A stretch of 64,000 nt of DNA from DATGJX01 sp963830545 (GCA_963830545.1 CAWHMK010000002.1:1-64000), one strand, 5' to 3'; counted from the first letter of the stretch, positions 1 through 9,240 are shown. The notes: generated by a model not told the origin, from the letters alone. Made by a program: numbers and translations.

Positions 1-20
1 GCGTACCCTACAGGGAGGTT

Positions 21-638
21 ATGTTCGGTCCGGGTCTGCTGTTCGTCGTGTCGGGGCCTTCCGGGGCCGGTAAAGACACGCTGGTGGACGCCCTTCGCGA
101 GCGCCTTCGCCGCGTGCGGTACTCGGTGTCGGCAACGACCCGCGAACCGCGGCCGGGAGAAGCCGAGGGTGAGCACTATTTCTTCCTGAGCAGGGAAGAA
201 TTCGAACGGCGGACCGCCGCCGGCGGTTTTCTGGAATGGCGTGAATACAACGGGAGCCTGTACGGAACTCCGCGGGACTTCGTCGAGCGAACCCTGACCG
301 AAGGCTACGACCTCATCATGAAGCCTGAAGTCAACGGGGCCCTCGCGATAAAACGCGCTTTTCCGGACGCGGTACTCATCTTTCTCGCCCCCGATCGATT
401 TTCCAACTTGCGTTCGCGGCTGCTCGCGCGCCGCACGGAAACGACGGAAGAGATAGCGCGGCGCCTGGAAATCGCCCACGAAGAATTCAAGTTCGTGCGC
501 GCTTTCGATTACATCGTCATCAACGCGGAATCGCGCTCCGACGAAGCGGTGCGCGACCTGCAAGCGGTCTTGCAGGCGGAACGGTTTCGGATACACAGAT
601 ACAGCGACGACTCGATAAGAGAATTGGAACATTCATAA
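21..638 (+). CDS. gmk: Guanylate kinase
   Basis: Phosphorylates GMP to GDP with ATP in the cytosol, in purine nucleotide salvage and synthesis. The 205-residue product has the normal family length. The P-loop GPSGAGKDT lies at residues 12-20, followed by the GMP-binding stretch with TTREPRPGE and EHYFF. The ATG at 21 follows a good ribosome binding site (agggagg, 11-17). The stop overlaps the rpoZ start by one base (TAATG), so the two are probably translated together; gmk-rpoZ is a common bacterial pair. The P-loop has Asp after Lys where Gly or Ser is more usual, a mild variation. Confidence 0.97.
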   Translation: MFGPGLLFVVSGPSGAGKDTLVDALRERLRRVRYSVSATTREPRPGEAEGEHYFFLSREEFERRTAAGGFLEWREYNGSLYGTPRDFVERTLTEGYDLIMKPEVNGALAIKRAFPDAVLIFLAPDRFSNLRSRLLARRTETTEEIARRLEIAHEEFKFVRAFDYIVINAESRSDEAVRDLQAVLQAERFRIHRYSDDSIRELEHS

Positions 639-859
639 TGAGCGACGACTCGGTTTTCGGCGACTTGGACAGACTTCTGGAACATGTCGATTCAAAATTC
701 AGCCTCGTCAACGTGGTTACGAAGCGCGCCAAACAGCTCAACAACGGCGCGCCGGCGCTCACGGATCGGGTGAACCCGAACAAACCCGTGTCGACGGCGC
801 TCAACGAGGTGGCGATCGGCAAGATTCAATATCGCCGCACTCGCGAGGGTATAAAGTAA
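638..859 (+). CDS. rpoZ: RNA polymerase omega subunit
   Basis: Small subunit that helps assemble and stabilise RNA polymerase. The 73-residue product carries the omega signature: a helix with FSLVNVVTKRAKQL followed by ALNEVAIGKIQYR. It is translationally coupled to gmk and sits five bases before glmS. The identification rests on the motif and on the gmk-rpoZ context; the length is typical of short omega proteins. Confidence 0.93.
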   Translation: MSDDSVFGDLDRLLEHVDSKFSLVNVVTKRAKQLNNGAPALTDRVNPNKPVSTALNEVAIGKIQYRRTREGIK

Positions 860-864
860 GGTAC

Positions 865-2703
865 ATGTGCGGCATCGTCGGCTACATCGGTGAGCGGGAC
901 AGCGTCCCGATCATTCTGGATTCGCTGCAGCGGCTGGAGTACCGCGGGTACGACAGCGCGGGCATAGCGGTGATCGATGCGGCCGGCGCGCTCACTGGGT
1001 CCAAAGCCGAGGGCAAACTGCAGCGTCTCGCGGAGCGGCTGCGTAACGGCGGACGGATTTCGGGTAGAGTCGGCGTCGGCCATACCCGGTGGGCGACGCA
1101 TGGTCGCCCGTCGGATGCGAACGCGCATCCGCACATGGACTGCAGCGGCAAAATCGCGGTCGTGCACAACGGAATCATCGAAAACTACGCTCCGCTGCGC
1201 GCGCGCCTGCTCGCCGAAGGTCACGTCTTCAAGAGCGAAACCGATACCGAAGTGCTCGCGCATCTGATCGAAGCACATTACGAGGGGAATCTCGAAGCGG
1301 CGGTCCGCAAGACGCTCAAAGAAGTGACCGGCGCGTACGCGCTCGGCATCATCAGCTCCGACGATCCCGAACATTTACTGTTCGCGCGCAACGGCGCGAG
1401 CCCGCTCGTGGTCGGTATCGGCGACGGTGAGATGTTCGTCGCCTCGGATACGCCGGCGATTCTGCAATACACGCGTAAGGAAATCATCTTGCAGGAAGGC
1501 GAGATGGTCGTAGTCGGGCGCGACGGTTGGAAGCTCATGGACTACGAGGGGCGTCCGATCGAGCGCGAGGTCATGCAGGTGACATGGGACGCGAGCTCCG
1601 CCGAGAAGAGCGGCTTCAAGCACTTCATGCTCAAGGAAATCTTCGAGCAGCCCAACGTCATCAAAGAGACGCTTGCCGGGCGCATCGACGAGAGCGACGA
1701 CGTGCAACTCTCAGCGGAACTCGGCATCCCGGAAGAGCGGCTGCGCGCCATTTCCAAGATTGCGATCACAGGCTGCGGCACCGCATACCATGCGGGCATG
1801 GTCGGCATGTATTTGCTGCGATCGCTCGTGCACGTTCCGGTCGAAATGGAACTGGCCAGCGAATTCCGCTACGGCGATCCGGTGATCGATCCGACGGCGC
1901 TGACGATTGCGATGTCGCAGTCGGGCGAGACCGCCGATACGATAGAGGCCGTTCGCATCGCGAAACAGTCCGGCTCGACCGTGCTCGGAATCTGCAACGT
2001 CCTTGGCTCACATCTTACGCGCATTGACGACGGCACGCTGTTCACGCGCGGCGGCCCGGAAATCGGGGTCGCAGCTACGAAGACCTACGTTTCGCAGGCG
2101 ACGGCGATGACGCTGTTCGCCTTGTATCTCGCGCGGCTGCGCGGGAGCGCGCCCATCGATCGCCTGCGCGAGGTCGCCGACAATACGAAACTGCTCCCGG
2201 CGGCGGTCGACGTGGTGCTCAACACGTCGGACGAGATCAAGAAAGTCGCCAAGAAGATCCGCAAGTCGAAGTCGGTGCTGTTCATCGGCCGGTACGTCAA
2301 CGTGCCGACCGCGCTGGAAGGCGCGCTCAAACTCAAAGAGATATCGTACATTCACGCCGAGGGCTACGCAGCAGGGGAAATGAAGCACGGCCCGATCGCA
2401 CTGCTCGACTCGAACGTGCCGGTCGTCGGCGTGATGACGGACGGCCGCGTGCGCGAAAAAATTCTTTCGAACTTGGCGGAATCGAAGGCGCGTGAGGCTC
2501 CGGTCATCGTCGTCGCCAACCACGGCGACGAAGAGGCCAAGGCAATCGCTGATTACGTTTTTTGGGTGCCGAAAGTGGACGAGCTGCTCTCGCCGATCGT
2601 GAACGTCATTCCGCTGCAGCTGCTCGCGTACCATATCGCCGACATCGAAGGCAAAGACGTGGACCAGCCGCGCAATCTCGCCAAGACCGTTACGGTAGAG
2701 TAG
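865..2703 (+). CDS. glmS: Glutamine-fructose-6-phosphate aminotransferase
   Basis: Makes glucosamine-6-phosphate from fructose-6-phosphate and glutamine, the first committed step to UDP-GlcNAc. It is a full 612 residues. Met1 is followed by the catalytic Cys2 (MCGIVGYIG), then the class II glutamine amidotransferase domain to about residue 240, and two SIS sugar-isomerase domains (MSQSGETADT near residue 352; the end KTVTVE is the usual C-terminus). The five-base gap from rpoZ leaves no room for a glmS ribozyme. GlmM, the next enzyme, is encoded at 19.5-20.8 kb. The 3' end overlaps the convergent gene by 14 bases. Confidence 0.97.
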   Translation: MCGIVGYIGERDSVPIILDSLQRLEYRGYDSAGIAVIDAAGALTGSKAEGKLQRLAERLRNGGRISGRVGVGHTRWATHGRPSDANAHPHMDCSGKIAVVHNGIIENYAPLRARLLAEGHVFKSETDTEVLAHLIEAHYEGNLEAAVRKTLKEVTGAYALGIISSDDPEHLLFARNGASPLVVGIGDGEMFVASDTPAILQYTRKEIILQEGEMVVVGRDGWKLMDYEGRPIEREVMQVTWDASSAEKSGFKHFMLKEIFEQPNVIKETLAGRIDESDDVQLSAELGIPEERLRAISKIAITGCGTAYHAGMVGMYLLRSLVHVPVEMELASEFRYGDPVIDPTALTIAMSQSGETADTIEAVRIAKQSGSTVLGICNVLGSHLTRIDDGTLFTRGGPEIGVAATKTYVSQATAMTLFALYLARLRGSAPIDRLREVADNTKLLPAAVDVVLNTSDEIKKVAKKIRKSKSVLFIGRYVNVPTALEGALKLKEISYIHAEGYAAGEMKHGPIALLDSNVPVVGVMTDGRVREKILSNLAESKAREAPVIVVANHGDEEAKAIADYVFWVPKVDELLSPIVNVIPLQLLAYHIADIEGKDVDQPRNLAKTVTVE

Positions 2704-3052
2704 CTACGAACGGAAGATTGCCGTAACGAACGCGAGACTCGATTGCGGCGTCTGCCAGATAGATCTTGGAGATGCGGCCGCTCGTCGCATACGCCACGTC
2801 GATCCCGGCGAACGAGAACGCGGATAAGACCGCGAGCGTGCAGGTTGCGTTTCCCGCTTGCGGTTCGCGCGTCTCCAGGGCGATCGCCGTACCGACGGTG
2901 ACGGCGAGCAATCCCACCATCTGCACGAGCCACCAGTCGGTTTTGGGACCGGTAACCGCCTCGAACGCGCGCCGGCTCACGAACGGAAACGCGCCCGTCG
3001 CAACATAGTACGCTGCCTGAAGACGCAGGGCCGTGCGGCGCGATTCGGGCAT
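2690..3052 (-). CDS. Small predicted membrane protein
   Basis: A 120-residue protein with at least two hydrophobic segments (WWLVQMVGLLAVTVGTAIAL near residues 43-62 and TLAVLSAFSFAGIDVAYA near 74-91), suggesting an inner-membrane protein. I do not recognise the family. I chose the ATG at 3052 because the open frame upstream is low in hydrophobic residues and would run into the divergent gene that starts at 3068; the 15 bases between the two starts are very tight for two promoters. Its 3' end overlaps glmS on the other strand. Confidence 0.6.
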   Translation of the reverse strand: MPESRRTALRLQAAYYVATGAFPFVSRRAFEAVTGPKTDWWLVQMVGLLAVTVGTAIALETREPQAGNATCTLAVLSAFSFAGIDVAYATSGRISKIYLADAAIESRVRYGNLPFVATLP

Positions 3053-3067
3053 ATCCCGAGCATACCC

Positions 3068-3364
3068 ATGGCGAACAAGAAACAAGTCGAAGACGCGATA
3101 TTCGAACGCGAAGGCTTCAAAGTCGAACTCGAGCTGCTCGAGGGGAAGAAAAGCGCTCTTCCGGCATACGAATGGAGCGTCATGGCCCCCCAGCACTGGC
3201 GCGTCTCGGAGTGGAAGAACGAGCGGTTGGAGGCGTATCGTCTGCTCGTGAAAGCTGCGGTCGTCTACCGCGGCGACGGAAACCCGGTAGGCCGCGATAT
3301 GCAGCTGGGAAATTTACGCGACACGTATTACGAAGCCGAGTACGGACCCATTCGTAGCGTTTGA
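3068..3364 (+). CDS. Conserved-looking hypothetical protein, 98 aa
   Basis: A 98-residue, soluble, charged protein rich in Glu, Lys and aromatic residues, with no signal peptide or membrane segment. No family is recognised. The ATG at 3068 is chosen because codon use before it is arginine-rich and shadow-like. It lies divergent from the small membrane protein and 37 bases upstream of rph, so it may be co-transcribed with rph. Confidence 0.6.
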   Translation: MANKKQVEDAIFEREGFKVELELLEGKKSALPAYEWSVMAPQHWRVSEWKNERLEAYRLLVKAAVVYRGDGNPVGRDMQLGNLRDTYYEAEYGPIRSV

Positions 3365-3401
3365 AGGACACGGCATCGAATTCGCCAGAAAAGCGCGAGC
3401 A

Positions 3402-4127
3402 ATGACGAGAAGCGATGGGCGGCGGGCGAATCAGCTGCGGCCGGTTACGATCGAGCCGGACTATTTGAAATTTGCGGAGGGCAGTTGCCTCATTTCCGTT
3501 GGTAATACTCGCGTGCTCTGCGCGGCAACGATTGAGGACAAGGTCCCGCAGTGGATGAAAGGGCGCGGCTCGGGATGGGTCACCGCCGAATACGCCATGC
3601 TTCCGCGCGCGACGCAAGAGCGCACCCAGCGTGAGGCCTCCAAGGGCAGGCTGGGCGGACGGACGCACGAGATTCAGCGCATCATCGGACGCGCGCTGCG
3701 CGCGGTCACGGATATGGCGAAACTCGGCGAACGCACCGTTTGGCTGGACTGCGACGTGCTGCAAGCAGATGGCGGAACGCGCACGGCCGCTGTGACGGGC
3801 GCATGGGTGGCCCTCGAGCTGGCACTGCAGAGGGCGTTCGACCCGAAGACTCGTTCGAAGTGGCCCCTAGCGGGTCAGATCGCCGCGACCAGCGTGGGAA
3901 TTGTCGGGGGCCATCCCCTCCTCGACTTGGCTTACGACGAGGATAGTCGCGCCGAAGTGGATATGAACGTCTTTATGACCGACGCCGGCAAGTTCACCGA
4001 GCTTCAGGGCACGGCCGAAGCGACGCCGTTCAGCCGCCAGGAACTGGACGGGCTGCTCGCCCTTGCCGAAGGCGGTATCCGCGAACTGCTCGAGGTTCAG
4101 CGTTCGGTGGTCGATGGCCGACGATAG
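3402..4127 (+). CDS. rph: Ribonuclease PH
   Basis: Phosphate-dependent 3' exonuclease that trims tRNA 3' ends. The 241-residue product has family length and signatures: RSDGRRANQLRPV at the start, GWVTAEYAMLPRAT, the basic TQREASKGRLGGRTHEIQRLI-type stretch near residues 77-95, and the phosphate and metal region CDVLQADGGTRTAAVTGA. The stop lies inside the next gene (14-base overlap), so the two are likely coupled. Confidence 0.97.
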   Translation: MTRSDGRRANQLRPVTIEPDYLKFAEGSCLISVGNTRVLCAATIEDKVPQWMKGRGSGWVTAEYAMLPRATQERTQREASKGRLGGRTHEIQRIIGRALRAVTDMAKLGERTVWLDCDVLQADGGTRTAAVTGAWVALELALQRAFDPKTRSKWPLAGQIAATSVGIVGGHPLLDLAYDEDSRAEVDMNVFMTDAGKFTELQGTAEATPFSRQELDGLLALAEGGIRELLEVQRSVVDGRR

Positions 4128-4455
4128 TCTGCGCACGCTCGTCGCTCGGGTGGGCGAGTTCTATCTAACGGACAAGTCCATGAAGACCGCACAAAAAAAC
4201 ATGGAGTCCGCGCTGGAAGCCGGAGCGGCGGACGAACGCGCGCAAAACGAATATCTCGCGGCAGTGCGAAAATATTTCGCCGGATTCGAGAAGGAGGCGC
4301 GCGCGCATTTGCGCGACGTCGACAAACGCCTCGAACACGTCAACCAGGTGCATTTCAATTTGACGGCCGAGCGCGGCGTTGCCGTGCGGCGCATCGAAGC
4401 GACGCAAGGCGTCCTTCAGGAGCTGGAACGTGTCGCGAATTTTGAACGACGCTGA
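4114..4455 (+). CDS. Small helical, coiled-coil-like protein
   Basis: A 113-residue, strongly charged, alpha-helical protein with probable coiled coil over most of its length (runs of Glu, Lys, Arg and Ala). No family is recognised. The start ATG at 4114 overlaps the end of rph by 14 bases, and the stop overlaps the start of mlaE by 26 bases, so it sits between the two in one transcript. Position next to the lipid-transport genes hints at, but does not prove, a related job. Confidence 0.6.
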   Translation: MADDSLRTLVARVGEFYLTDKSMKTAQKNMESALEAGAADERAQNEYLAAVRKYFAGFEKEARAHLRDVDKRLEHVNQVHFNLTAERGVAVRRIEATQGVLQELERVANFERR

Positions 4456-5263
4456 AAATCCGGCCGAGATCGTCGAGCGTGCCGGCGTGCGCGGACTCGA
4501 AGGCATTGGGCGAAAAGTCAACGGCTTTTTCGAATACATCGGCGGCGTAACCGCACTGGGCGGCGAAACCGCGACGACGATCGGGCGCCTGCGCATTCGC
4601 TTCGCCGAGACGGTGAATCAGTGCTATTTGCTCGGATACCAGTCGCTCATCATCGTGCTGCTTACATCGTTGTTCACGGGCATGGTCTTTTCGCTCGAAT
4701 CCGCGGTGCAGGCGGTGCAGTACGGCTTCGGCAGTTTCGTCGGAGGCATCGTCTCGTACACGAACGTGCGCGAACTCGGCCCAATGCTCACGGCGGTGGT
4801 TGTAGCCGGACGAGTTTGCGCGGCGATCGCAGCCGAGCTCGGCTCGATGGTGGTGACCGAACAGATCGAGGCGCTGCAGTCGCTGGGCCTCGCCCCGGTA
4901 CGGTTTCTCGTCGTGCCGCGTCTACTCGCACTGATGATCATGCTGCCGCTGCTCACGGTATTCGCCGACGTAATCGGCGTCATGGGCGGAGAATGGATCG
5001 CGCATGCACAGGCGCACATCAGTTACGACGATTTCATGTCCTCGGCGCGGCAGACGATCGGCTTCGAGGATGTCGTCAAAGGCCTCTTCAAGTCCGTCAT
5101 TTTCGGAATCATCATCGCGCTCGTGGGATCCTATCAGGGACTGACCACGCGCGGAGGCGCCGCAGGCGTCGGCAAATCGACGACGAGTGCCGTCGTCACC
5201 TGCATCATCTTGATCTTCATCATCAACTTCATGATGTCGTACTTCCTGTACGGCGGATCGTGA
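4430..5263 (+). CDS. mlaE: MlaE-type ABC lipid transporter permease
   Basis: Inner-membrane permease of an MCE-type transporter that moves phospholipids between the membranes. From the GTG at 4430 it is 277 residues, typical of MlaE/YrbE. It has about five hydrophobic segments, including SLIIVLLTSLFTGMVFSL and VVTCIILIFIINFMMSYFL, and the conserved ELGPMLTAVVVAGR and ELGSMVVTEQIEAL motifs. I prefer GTG at 4430 over an upstream ATG because cagga(g) lies eight bases before it. It overlaps mlaF by one base (TGATG). Partners are the ATPase and MCE protein that follow. Confidence 0.93.
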   Translation: MSRILNDAENPAEIVERAGVRGLEGIGRKVNGFFEYIGGVTALGGETATTIGRLRIRFAETVNQCYLLGYQSLIIVLLTSLFTGMVFSLESAVQAVQYGFGSFVGGIVSYTNVRELGPMLTAVVVAGRVCAAIAAELGSMVVTEQIEALQSLGLAPVRFLVVPRLLALMIMLPLLTVFADVIGVMGGEWIAHAQAHISYDDFMSSARQTIGFEDVVKGLFKSVIFGIIIALVGSYQGLTTRGGAAGVGKSTTSAVVTCIILIFIINFMMSYFLYGGS

Positions 5264-6018
5264 TGCCGGAGGTCATCGCAAAACTGGACGACGTCACCCT
5301 CAAGTACGGCGATCGCGTCGTCCTGCGCAACTGCAGCTTGGACATCGTCGAAGGCGCGATTACGTGCATCATCGGCATGTCCGGCGCCGGGAAATCCACG
5401 ATATTGCGTCTGCTGGACGGACTACGCAAACCGAACGGCGGGCACGTCTACGTACGCGGCCACGACATCTGCCACATGCGCGAGAGCGAACTCATCGAGA
5501 TGCGCACCAAAATCGGGTTTTCCTTTCAGTTTGCGGCGTTGTTCGACAGCATGACCGTGGGCGACAACATCGCACTGCCGCTGCGCGAACACACCTCGCT
5601 CAAGGAAGACGAGATTCGTGAGGTCGTGATGCACACACTGGGTAGTGTGGGCCTGGAACACACGTACGACAACATGCCCAGCGAACTCTCGGGCGGCATG
5701 CTCAAGCGCGCCGGTTTCGCCAGGGCCGTGGTCACGAATCCCGATCTCGTTCTGTACGACGAACCGACGACGGGGCTCGATCCCATCGTCACGCACCTGC
5801 TGACCGACACCATCAAACGCCTGCGCCACCAGCTCAGCGCGACGGCCGTCGTGATTTCGCACGACCTGCAATCCATCTTCTTGATGGCCGATTACATGGC
5901 GATGCTTTTCGAGGGAGCAATCATCGAGTACGGCAGCGTCGACGAGGTTCGCAGGTCCGCCAACCCCATCGTTCAACAGTTTCTCCAAGGCTCCGAGGTA
6001 GGGCCGATCCCGTTATGA
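5263..6018 (+). CDS. mlaF: MlaF-type ABC transporter ATPase
   Basis: Cytosolic ATPase that powers the MCE lipid transporter with MlaE. The 251-residue product has Walker A GMSGAGKST (38-46), the ABC signature LSGGM near residue 145, Walker B LVLYDEPTTGLDP, and the H-loop VVISHDL. The signature followed by KRAGFARA is typical of MlaF. It starts on the stop of mlaE and is followed 16 bases later by the MCE gene, so the three form one operon. Confidence 0.94.
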   Translation: MPEVIAKLDDVTLKYGDRVVLRNCSLDIVEGAITCIIGMSGAGKSTILRLLDGLRKPNGGHVYVRGHDICHMRESELIEMRTKIGFSFQFAALFDSMTVGDNIALPLREHTSLKEDEIREVVMHTLGSVGLEHTYDNMPSELSGGMLKRAGFARAVVTNPDLVLYDEPTTGLDPIVTHLLTDTIKRLRHQLSATAVVISHDLQSIFLMADYMAMLFEGAIIEYGSVDEVRRSANPIVQQFLQGSEVGPIPL

Positions 6019-6034
6019 GGGAATACGCCGGGTA

Positions 6035-7582
6035 ATGTCGAGACAAGCGCAACTGGGCTTATTCGCGATGATCGCGCTCGTGCTGCTCTTTGGCATCTTC
6101 TACGTGATCACGGATTTCGGGACGCGGCACAGTGGGTACCGCATCGGCGTGCATTTCGCCTCGGCAGCCGGTTTGCCCACCGGCGCGCAAGTATTCTTCA
6201 GCGGGGTGACCGTCGGAACCGTCGATCAAGTGCCACTCTTGGCCGACAACAGCGTCGACGTCATCTTGGCGATTCAGAACGGCATCAGTATCCCGAAGGA
6301 TTCCAAGTTCTTGATTCAAGCGCCCCTCACCGGGACGCCGAACATGCTGATCGTTCCGCCCATTCCCAGACCGCTTCCGGCCGGTTATACTGCGACGCCG
6401 CTGCCCGACTACGCGGTTCTTCCGAAGCGCGTGCTGCCCATCGACCAGCAGCCGGTCGGCATTGCCAGTCCGACGATCGCGGACTTGCTGCAGCAGGGCC
6501 AAGGCGAAGTGCGCCGGCTCGATCAGATGCTCTCGACGTTGGAACAACGCGAACCCAAGCTGCTCAATACGCTGCAGACGGCGCTCGTCAACGTAGACGA
6601 TATGACGACGCAATTGCGCGGCACGGTTGCAGACGTTTCGGGCACGATGGAATCGACGATGCAGCAAGCCGGCACCCACATCGTCGACATGACGGCAACG
6701 CTCGACAACACGATGGGCCGCAATCAGTACAAGATCGACACACTGCTTTCCACACTGGACAGTACGGCGATCGCGCTGAACAAATCCATGGATCAGCTCG
6801 CGGCTTTGGCAACGGATCCGCGGTTGAAGGGCAACCTCATCTCCACGACATCGAATATCCGCGACCTCACCGGCAACATCGCGGGATTGACCAGTGACTT
6901 GCGATCGGTGACCGGAAATCCGCAAACGCAGGCGCAGCTCCGCGACACGGTCTCGCACTTGGATGCGACGATGCAGAAGGCCAACTCGCTGCTGGGCACA
7001 CTCGGTGGCCAAAGCCGCGTCTACGGCGTGGACGCCGGTGCGACGCCGTATCCGATACCGAGCGGGGTGAACGCCTTACCGCCTCCGGGTACCGAAACGC
7101 CTTCGCCGGCGGGCGCCGCGGGCCTCAAAGCCGGTCTGGGCAACGTGCTGAACAATTTGGTTCAAGTGCAGATGCGCCTGAGTTACCTCAACGCGCAAAC
7201 GGTGAACGGTTCGACCTCGCTCCTTACCGCGGATCGGGGACCGCAGGCCGATCTCAACGCACTCGTACTGCCGCGCGGAAGCGTGAGCGGAATGGTCGGC
7301 GTCAACGACATCGGACGCTTGACGACGGTGAACCTCGTCGGCATCAAGAACTTCGGAAATTTCCACGCCGGCGGCGGAATTTTGTACTCGCGCCTCGGCG
7401 TACTCGGTTCCTACGATGCGGGTAAATTCGGGGCCGAAACGCGCATCTACGATCAGCGTCAGCCGACGTTCGACATCTACGGCAATTTCAACGTGATGCA
7501 GTGGGCCAAACTGTTCCTCGGAGAGCGCGACGCAACGCGATCCGATCGCCGCACGGTCTTCGGCCTGCAATTGCAATTTTAG
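6035..7582 (+). CDS. mlaD: MCE-domain lipid-transport protein (MlaD-like) with long C-terminal region
   Basis: Substrate-binding partner of MlaE/MlaF, anchored in the inner membrane by one N-terminal segment (residues 7-27). The MCE domain covers roughly residues 35-115 (GLPTGAQVFFSGVTVGTVDQV). Then comes a long helical stretch to about residue 330, rich in Thr, Asp and Leu, as in MCE proteins that form needle-like tubes. The last 140 residues are different: alternating, glycine- and aromatic-rich, ending in LQLQF with a terminal Phe. At 515 residues it is far longer than E. coli MlaD (about 183), and the tail resembles an outer-membrane barrel end (see findings). Confidence 0.88.
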   Translation: MSRQAQLGLFAMIALVLLFGIFYVITDFGTRHSGYRIGVHFASAAGLPTGAQVFFSGVTVGTVDQVPLLADNSVDVILAIQNGISIPKDSKFLIQAPLTGTPNMLIVPPIPRPLPAGYTATPLPDYAVLPKRVLPIDQQPVGIASPTIADLLQQGQGEVRRLDQMLSTLEQREPKLLNTLQTALVNVDDMTTQLRGTVADVSGTMESTMQQAGTHIVDMTATLDNTMGRNQYKIDTLLSTLDSTAIALNKSMDQLAALATDPRLKGNLISTTSNIRDLTGNIAGLTSDLRSVTGNPQTQAQLRDTVSHLDATMQKANSLLGTLGGQSRVYGVDAGATPYPIPSGVNALPPPGTETPSPAGAAGLKAGLGNVLNNLVQVQMRLSYLNAQTVNGSTSLLTADRGPQADLNALVLPRGSVSGMVGVNDIGRLTTVNLVGIKNFGNFHAGGGILYSRLGVLGSYDAGKFGAETRIYDQRQPTFDIYGNFNVMQWAKLFLGERDATRSDRRTVFGLQLQF

Positions 7583-7588
7583 GCTCGG

Positions 7589-8293
7589 GTGATTCCGTAT
7601 AAGGACGAGCGGCGCCCGGCGGTTTTCGCGGGTGCCGTTTGGTTTTTGGTGGCCCTAAACGCGTACGTGTTTTACTTGGAACTTACCGCGCGCAATCAGC
7701 CGAAATTCGTCGAGTTCTTCGCGCTCGTTCCGTACAACGTCACGCATGCGATTCAGCTGCCGGCGCCCTCCCCGCACCCGTATTGGCTCACGTTGATTAC
7801 GTCGACGTATTTGCACGGGGGCTACGCGCATATCTTTTTCAACATGCTCTTTCTGGTCGTATTCGGCCCGCGCATGGAACGGTATTTGGGACACGCGGGG
7901 TTCATCGCGGTGTATACGGTGTGCGGAGCGATGGGCGGTGTGGCGCAGATTTGGGCCGCTCCGAACAGTCACGTTCCGGAGATCGGCGCGTCGGGCGCGA
8001 TAGCGGGCATTTTGGGCGCCTACATCGTCACGTATCCGGCTGCGCGAATCGACACGGTCACGCCGATCGGATGTTTTCCGCTGTTCTTGCGTCTGCCCGC
8101 CGTCGCGTTCATCGGCATCTGGGCGTTCCTGCAGTTTTTCCTTGGCTTCGAAACGTTCGACCCGCACGCGAACTCCGGCGGAGTAGCATACTTCGCGCAC
8201 ATCGGCGGCTTTTCGACCGGCGCGATTCTGATCGGATTATACGGAATGCTCGGTAGACGGGACCGCGGTGGGCCGCCGCGAAGTGCGTCCTGA
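7589..8293 (+). CDS. Rhomboid family intramembrane serine protease
   Basis: Cleaves membrane-spanning substrates within the inner membrane. The 234-residue, mainly hydrophobic product has the family motifs: HGGYAHIFFNM (His76, His81, Asn85), catalytic Ser135 in GASGAIAG, and catalytic His204 in FAHIGGF. The start is GTG at 7589, six bases after mlaD, and the stop overlaps the next ATG by one base, so it is probably part of the same transcript. The substrate is unknown. Confidence 0.93.
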   Translation: MIPYKDERRPAVFAGAVWFLVALNAYVFYLELTARNQPKFVEFFALVPYNVTHAIQLPAPSPHPYWLTLITSTYLHGGYAHIFFNMLFLVVFGPRMERYLGHAGFIAVYTVCGAMGGVAQIWAAPNSHVPEIGASGAIAGILGAYIVTYPAARIDTVTPIGCFPLFLRLPAVAFIGIWAFLQFFLGFETFDPHANSGGVAYFAHIGGFSTGAILIGLYGMLGRRDRGGPPRSAS

Positions 8294-9240
8294 TGGATCA
8301 AACGAGAGTGCGCGTGGGGATCATCGGGTCGGGCGCAATGGGCACGCTCTTCGGTTACCATTTGGCATCGCAGTGCAGCGTGACCATGCTCGACAGCAAC
8401 CGCGCGGTGCTGCATGAAATCGAACGCAGCGGCGGTCTGAGCGTCAACGACGCGCCTGCGCGTGCGGTACGCGTCGGGCTCTCCGCGCGCGAGCTCTACG
8501 GTTCGAACGTCGTCTTTCTATTCGTAAAAGCCGTAGACACGCTGCGTGCACTGCGCCCCTTCGCCGGAGAACTGAGTCCCTCGACGCCCATCGTCTCGCT
8601 GCAGAACGGCGTCGGGAACGAAGACGCGATCAAGACGACTCTGGGCGGCGCCGTTCCCGTCGTGCTCGGAATCACGACGGAGTCCTCGCTCACCGTGTCG
8701 CCGGGCCGCGCGCGCAGCTCGGAAGAAGGCAGCACGATCATCGGTTCCGGCGGCGCCTCGCCCGCAACGTCACGCAGCGTTGCAGACCTGCTCGTCAAGA
8801 GCGGCATGAAGGCGAGCGTCGTCTACGACATCCGCCCGCACCTGTGGGGAAAACTCGTCGCGAACGCCGCGGTAAATGCCGTCAGCGCCCTGCTCGATTG
8901 CGAATCCGGCGAAATATTGACCGATCCGAACGCTGCGCGTTTGGCAGAGGCGCTTGCAGAAGAAGCAGCCGAAGTGGCGGCTGCGCTGAAAATCAATTTG
9001 CCGTTCGCCAACCCTTGGCAATACGTTGCCGAAGTCATCGCGGTCGGTGCCGACAGCAAGAGTTCGATGGCATTCGATCTCCTGTCCGGTCACCCGAGCG
9101 AAATCGATCACATCAACGGCGCGATTTGCGCTGCGGGAAGGCGCACCGGCGTTGCAACGCCGTACAATGACTCGATGGTGCGCCTGATCAAAGCGAAGGA
9201 GAGTTTGGCCGCGAAGCCGCGGACCGTGCAATCGCGGTGA
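8293..9240 (+). CDS. Ketopantoate reductase family protein (ApbA/PanE-like)
   Basis: Likely an NADPH-dependent reductase; the best-known member reduces 2-dehydropantoate to pantoate in pantothenate synthesis. The 315-residue product has the N-terminal Rossmann motif GIIGSGAMGTLFG (9-21), LQNGVGNED, and the conserved WGKLVANAAVNAVSALL helix, followed by the C-terminal helical domain with HPSEIDHINGA. I cannot tell true PanE from other family members, so no symbol is given. The 3' end overlaps the convergent RidA gene by 53 bases. Confidence 0.88.
   Translation: MDQTRVRVGIIGSGAMGTLFGYHLASQCSVTMLDSNRAVLHEIERSGGLSVNDAPARAVRVGLSARELYGSNVVFLFVKAVDTLRALRPFAGELSPSTPIVSLQNGVGNEDAIKTTLGGAVPVVLGITTESSLTVSPGRARSSEEGSTIIGSGGASPATSRSVADLLVKSGMKASVVYDIRPHLWGKLVANAAVNAVSALLDCESGEILTDPNAARLAEALAEEAAEVAAALKINLPFANPWQYVAEVIAVGADSKSSMAFDLLSGHPSEIDHINGAICAAGRRTGVATPYNDSMVRLIKAKESLAAKPRTVQSR

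Noticed and set aside
859..865. glmS ribozyme
   Set aside because: Only five bases separate rpoZ from glmS, too few for the ribozyme.
4621..5262. N-terminal extension of the MlaF frame
   Set aside because: It is an out-of-frame reading of mlaE, rich in Arg and His; the real start is ATG 5263.
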